A stretch of DNA of 64,000 nucleotides, from contig CAJQUW010015429.1 of assembly GCA_907163375.1 (NCBI GenBank), positions 1 through 64,000 on the forward strand, written 5' to 3'. Position 1 is the first letter of the stretch. Each line of letters opens with the position of its first letter. The position numbers were made by a program, and so were the translations under genes. This stretch comes from Prostheceraeus crozeri (taxonomy: Eukaryota > Platyhelminthes > Polycladida > Euryleptidae). Below, in pieces: positions 60,413 through 64,000 of this stretch. The notes beneath the pieces were generated by a model that worked only from the letters and a program-made list of their open reading frames with translations, did not search any database and was not told the origin of the DNA.

Positions 60413-61344
60413 ATGCTATCAACCAAAGAACGCATCTCCATCGTCCTGCTAATGGCATAATTGAAATCTGTGACATCTGTCCAGAGGAAGTGGCATTCTC
60501 TGCATGATAGCAAACCACCAGCAGAAAAGACCATTCGAGGGTGCTTCAAAAAATTCAAAGAGACTGGATCTGTTCACGACCGTGACAGAAGCGGTCGACC
60601 ATCTCTAAATGATAGGGATGATATGATCGAGCAGCTGTTCAGTGATCATCCATCAACGTCACTTCGTTCAGCATCTAATCAATTGAGCATGCCTTACTGA
60701 ACTATCCGAGATCACTTGAAGAGAGATATAGGAATGAAGCCCTTTCACAGTAAAACGGTTCCAACCCTGTACCCATCTGACAAAGCTGCCAGACTTGAAA
60801 TGTGCACCGAGTTTCTTACCATAATATCGGAGGATGACGCCTATCTTAACAACGTATTTTTTCCGACGAGGCGACATTTCATCTGAATGGCCGCATCAAT
60901 CGCCATAACTGCGTTATCTGGGGAAAAACAATCCTCATGAAATTCACGTAGTTCCAATAAAATCTCCATCAGTTTGTGTTTGGGCAGGGATGTATCACGA
61001 TCGAGTGATAGGACCATTTCTATTTGAATCGACGGTCAAGGCCAAGGACTACCTCGAAATGCTGCAAGAATTTGCCATTCATGCGATGGATGGGTAACAA
61101 TGGCCCATTCCATTAGGCTCCACGAAGTCCAGATTTGACCCCGATGGACTTTTATTTTTGGAATCACGTTAAATCTTTGGTTCGAAAACAAGCGCCTACC
61201 AGCATAACGGGTCTCAAGTGTGCGATTCGAGAAGCGTTTAGTCAACTTTTGCCATCGCATCTTGACTCCGCTTTTCAGTCGTTCGAGAAAAGACTTGATC
61301 TTTGTGTGTCAGTTGATGGAGGTCATTTTGATCAACTGCTGTGA
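60413..61344 (+). pseudogene. mariner-type transposase, broken
   Basis: Start MLSTKERISIVLLMA at 60413, then an HTH region (KTIRGCFKKFKETGSVHDRD and SGRPS), typical of the HTH type found in one mariner-like animal group. The first catalytic Asp is in [11 protein letters not shown] (near 60865), reached after a frame change in a T run. [11 protein letters not shown] and GPFLFESTVKAKDYLEMLQEF follow. The segment that should hold the second Asp (usually QQDGAPPH) is deleted near 61095. APRSPDLTPMDFYFWN gives the third acidic residue. In-frame stops occur near 60449 and 60700, and a TAG stands where the family has a Trp just before the last block. It is inactive. Confidence 0.85.
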
Positions 61345-61494
61345 CTAAATAGATTGTAGTGGATCAAAATGCTTGTTTTGGCATAAAACTTTTGTGCATT
61401 CTTAATTAAAAGACGAAAAATGAGACTTAAAAATATATTTGCCTTGAAACTACAGGCTTTTGAAACCAGGGAGACTTTCCGCTCATGAATTGTA

Positions 61495-61711
61495 TAGACC
61501 CAGTACACTGTAGATCGGTATGAGCCTATGTGTCAGCATTGATAGCAACTTTAATTGGTGAAAACATTTGCACTTCATTGTGTGCTATTACCAATTCAGA
61601 CAATTATTTGATTATACCGATAAAAATTCGTAAACCAAAATTCTAAGAGCCGATGCAAAATAGCGCCAAAATTTCCTACTTTACTTGTCTATAGAATTGA
61701 ATACTTGATAT
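61495..61711. other. Short spacer between two transposons
   Basis: AT-rich, no feature recognised. Confidence 0.4.
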
Positions 61712-63115
61712 TACAGTAGGGAGCATTTTATTATGGACACAATAAATTTATGTGAAATTTTATTCTTGAGCAACATTTTTTTCCAGCCTCTATATTTCGA
61801 TCTTATACATGTACTGTGCTATCAAATATCTCATTTACTTCATCTTTGATACATTTTGCGTCATGCAGATCATATCTGACCCATTAGTCAATCCAGCATT
61901 GAAATTTGAACTATCACTTCTGGCTTCATATATTTATCGTATGAAATGTCATTTCAGTAGTCAGAGAATATATCAGCTCTGCAAATTAACGAAGTCATGT
62001 GATCATGACTAACTAAACTAGACTGCGATGGTAATGCAGTGGATCCCTTTGTAAGATTATCCAAACAGATGGCTGCCGTTGAATTCTTCAACACAACCGC
62101 CAGTGCAGTTAACCACAGTTCAGTTCAGTACACCATGGGCAAACGCAAGGACATCAGCTCTCATGAAATTTCGCAAACCGAAGCATTACTAACTGCCAGA
62201 AATCTGACGATGCGACAGATAGCACCACAAGGTCAAATAAGTCACGGCAGTGTGATGAACATAAAGAAACGCATGCAAGCTGGATTACATGGACCGGTAC
62301 GTAAGGGTCGATGTGGCAAGAAGCCAAAAACAAATGTCCGAGAAGACAGAACGATGCTTCGCTATTTAAAGAGCGATGCGCTTATGTCGGCAAAGCAAGT
62401 GCAAGATGAAATGCTCAATGACCATGGCATGCAGTTATCAGTACATACCATTCGTCGAAGACTAAACAGTATGGGCTGTCGATCGGTTAAACCTCGAAGA
62501 AGGTTCAGATTGACGCCAGCCATGAAAGCAAAACGACTCGGATTTGCTAGAGTTCATGCAGATTGGACAGTAGAAGATTGCTTTAGACAGTAGAGTTTGC
62601 TTTAGCGACGAGAGCACTTTTGAGTGCCAAGCAGCAAGCAGACCTCGTCTTTGGCAGATCCCAGGAAGCCCGCCTCCAATCCGCGAAAACGTCAAGCATC
62701 CAACTAAAGTGATGGTCTGGGGGGGTGATAAACCACAAAGGCGCGGGCCGTCTTCACATCGTCGATGGGATGATGAATCAAAGCCAATATCGCCTCGTTC
62801 TTGAAAGTCGACTGATTCCGCAAATTGAAGATTGGTTTCATGGCGGGCCCGACGACACGGTTTTTATGCATGATAGTGCGGCTTGTCACAAGACACGCTC
62901 CATCACACAATATCTCAACTCCACCAACCTGACAGTGCTTCCCTGGCCTGGAAACTCACCAGACCTTAACCCAATAGAAAATGTGTTGGGTTTTGTCAAG
63001 TCTATCATGGCACAAACAACCATTACAACAAGGCAACCAGCTTATTTCTAAGCTATTGGCCATCTGTGTAAATATCGCTTGGGATTGTTTTTTAGATTTA
63101 AGCGATCGTTAGTAT
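61712..63115 (+). mobile_element. Tc1-type element, right end not found
   Basis: TACAGTAGGGAGCATTTTAT at 61712 is a plausible Tc1 left end (TACAGT start), 420 bp before the transposase start. An inverted partner was not found down to 64000, so either the right end is lost or the left end is miscalled. The transposase is nearly full length. Confidence 0.55.
62135..63115 (+). pseudogene. Tc1 transposase, nearly full length (DD34E)
   Basis: The start MGKRKDISSHEISQTEALLT at 62135 fits Tc1 starts better than the upstream Met at 62039. The first HTH is followed by a second DNA-binding helix region (SVHTIRRRLNSMGCRSVKPR). The first Asp is in CFSDESTFE (about 62610), the second in FMHDSAACHKT (62870), and the Glu in SPDLNPIENVLG (62980); the last two are 34 residues apart. 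Three breaks: a 19-base insertion near 62580-62600 that looks like a direct duplication around TTGCTTTAG, one extra base in a seven-G run near 62720, and a frame change near 63030 before the C-terminal QLISKLLAICVNIAWD. The damage is light, so the copy is young. Confidence 0.88.
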
Positions 63116-63120
63116 CTTAT

Positions 63121-64000
63121 TGATTGATCTCTCGTATGTGTTCGATGTATAGATATCGTTTTTCGTTTAAAAGTTGTTTTTGGTATCGGGGTTCGAGTAT
63201 CGTGACAGATCGTTGTGGATGTATTTAGTCTGTATATCTGTGGTATTGGGTTGGGTTGAGGGATTTAATCGTGTGTTAGATATTCGTATTTTTGGTTATT
63301 AAAAATCGGTGTTGTTATTTTGAGGATCTGTTGTTGTTGTTTAATGATATTCGTTTGTTGTTCGAGTTGATGATTATCTGGGTTTGTTCTCGTTGTGGGA
63401 TTATTGACTCGAATTTTTAAGGTGAGGATGATCGGGTATCGTTCGATAGGTTTAGAATTTGGTTCGGTATATGTGTATCTTTTGGATGTGTTGGGTGTTG
63501 ATGAGTTATCTTTATATCGGTGTTTAGAATTTATATGTTGGAGGGAGAAATCAGTAATTTGATTATCTGTTTTGTTGTGAATTGATTTGGTTGTTTCGTG
63601 GATTCGTAATATTATAATCTTTGGGTTTTTAAATTAAGATCGAATCGGTGTTGATCGAGTGTGTATGATCGTGTTTGGGGTTATTAAATGTGAGTTTAAT
63701 GTATTCCTCTTTGGTTTTTTTAGGCATCGGGGATCTTTTTAAATCGTTCTTCTAGTTTTATGTTTATTTAGATGTGTTAGTTGAATCTCTTATGAATATA
63801 TATTGATATAGTATCGTGTTATCTAGTATCCGTTATGGGTATTTCGGGGGTCTTGTTATTTTGTGGTGATGTTGGACTTGGATAATGGATCGTTTTTGGT
63901 TGTATTTTAATAAAATCTTGATTTGTATATCTTGTTTATCGTGGGTTAGTTTGTACTTATATCTTGGGGATTTGGATATTGATATGTGAATCGATGTGTG
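63121..64000. other. Strongly G+T-rich tail
   Basis: From the end of the Tc1 coding region the + strand becomes about 70-80 % G+T. By hand count it has only about 65 C in 880 bases, roughly half in CpG and nearly all preceded by T; CA and CC are almost absent. No gene, TIR or repeat unit is seen. It is unlike any other part of the window. Confidence 0.75.

Larger units (their letters stand above)
58806..61492 (+). mobile_element. mariner-type element with ~135 bp inverted ends
   Basis: The left end (58806 on, GAGCGGAAAGTCTC, then GCCTGTAGTTTCAA, then ATTTTTCGTCTCAT, then GCATTTTGATC) recurs inverted at about 61360-61492, flanked by TA on both sides. It encodes a Tc1/mariner-superfamily transposase (60413-61344). 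It contains a second TIR element at 59200-60197 in its 5' part. Without that insertion it would be about 1.7 kb. Confidence 0.85.

Overview
The window looks like a piece of an invertebrate animal genome. It is AT-rich, its one recognisable host-type gene is split into short exons with GT-AG introns, and it is filled with metazoan transposon families (piggyBac, Tc1/mariner, Harbinger, a Tnp2/CACTA-like transposase, Penelope-like elements, a LINE) and long satellite arrays. I cannot name the species or phylum. Nothing is bacterial or organellar.

Layout. 1-13949: four tandem copies of a ~3.5 kb unit, about 98-99 % identical by eye. Each holds a ~1 kb piece bounded by piggyBac-type ends and a spacer with the broken C-terminal part of a piggyBac transposase. 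14507-16818: a 2.3 kb terminal-inverted-repeat (TIR) element with a 253 bp hairpin inside. 16807-22430 (minus): at least five exons of a spliced gene, every junction in phase 0, resembling the uncharacterised animal proteins annotated 'SAMD3-like'. Its introns hold a foldback element, a tRNA-like relic and a dimeric TIR element. 23138-26085: more intron-like sequence with a TTAA-flanked MITE, two Penelope-like GIY-YIG remnants and another MITE. 26828-28396 (minus): a long, nearly readable Tnp2-like transposase, on the same strand and upstream of the exons. 28.4-36.0 kb: gene-poor relics (a diverged copy of the first array's spacer, a LINE RT fragment, a gag fossil, a Tc1 element). 36065-52316: a 16 kb satellite of 64 bp dimers (two ~32 bp halves) with larger duplications. 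52340-54243: a second satellite, 95 bp, about 20 copies. 54436-55750: an inverted, permuted relic of the first array's spacer. 56.2-57.2 kb: a broken HARBI1-like gene. 58806-61492: a mariner-type element with another TIR element nested in it. 61712 onward: a Tc1 element running into an abnormal G+T-rich tail (about 63121-64000).

The genes do not form a pathway. The coherent story is a host-type gene on the minus strand whose introns, and perhaps its last exon, have been colonised by mobile DNA, flanked by repeat arrays. I found no clear new defence or metabolic system. The most worthwhile items are the piggyBac-derived tandem array and its permuted relic, the gene whose last coding exon ends inside a transposon terminus, the possible join of a Tnp2-like transposase to that gene, the dimeric intronic element, and the compositionally odd last 0.9 kb.
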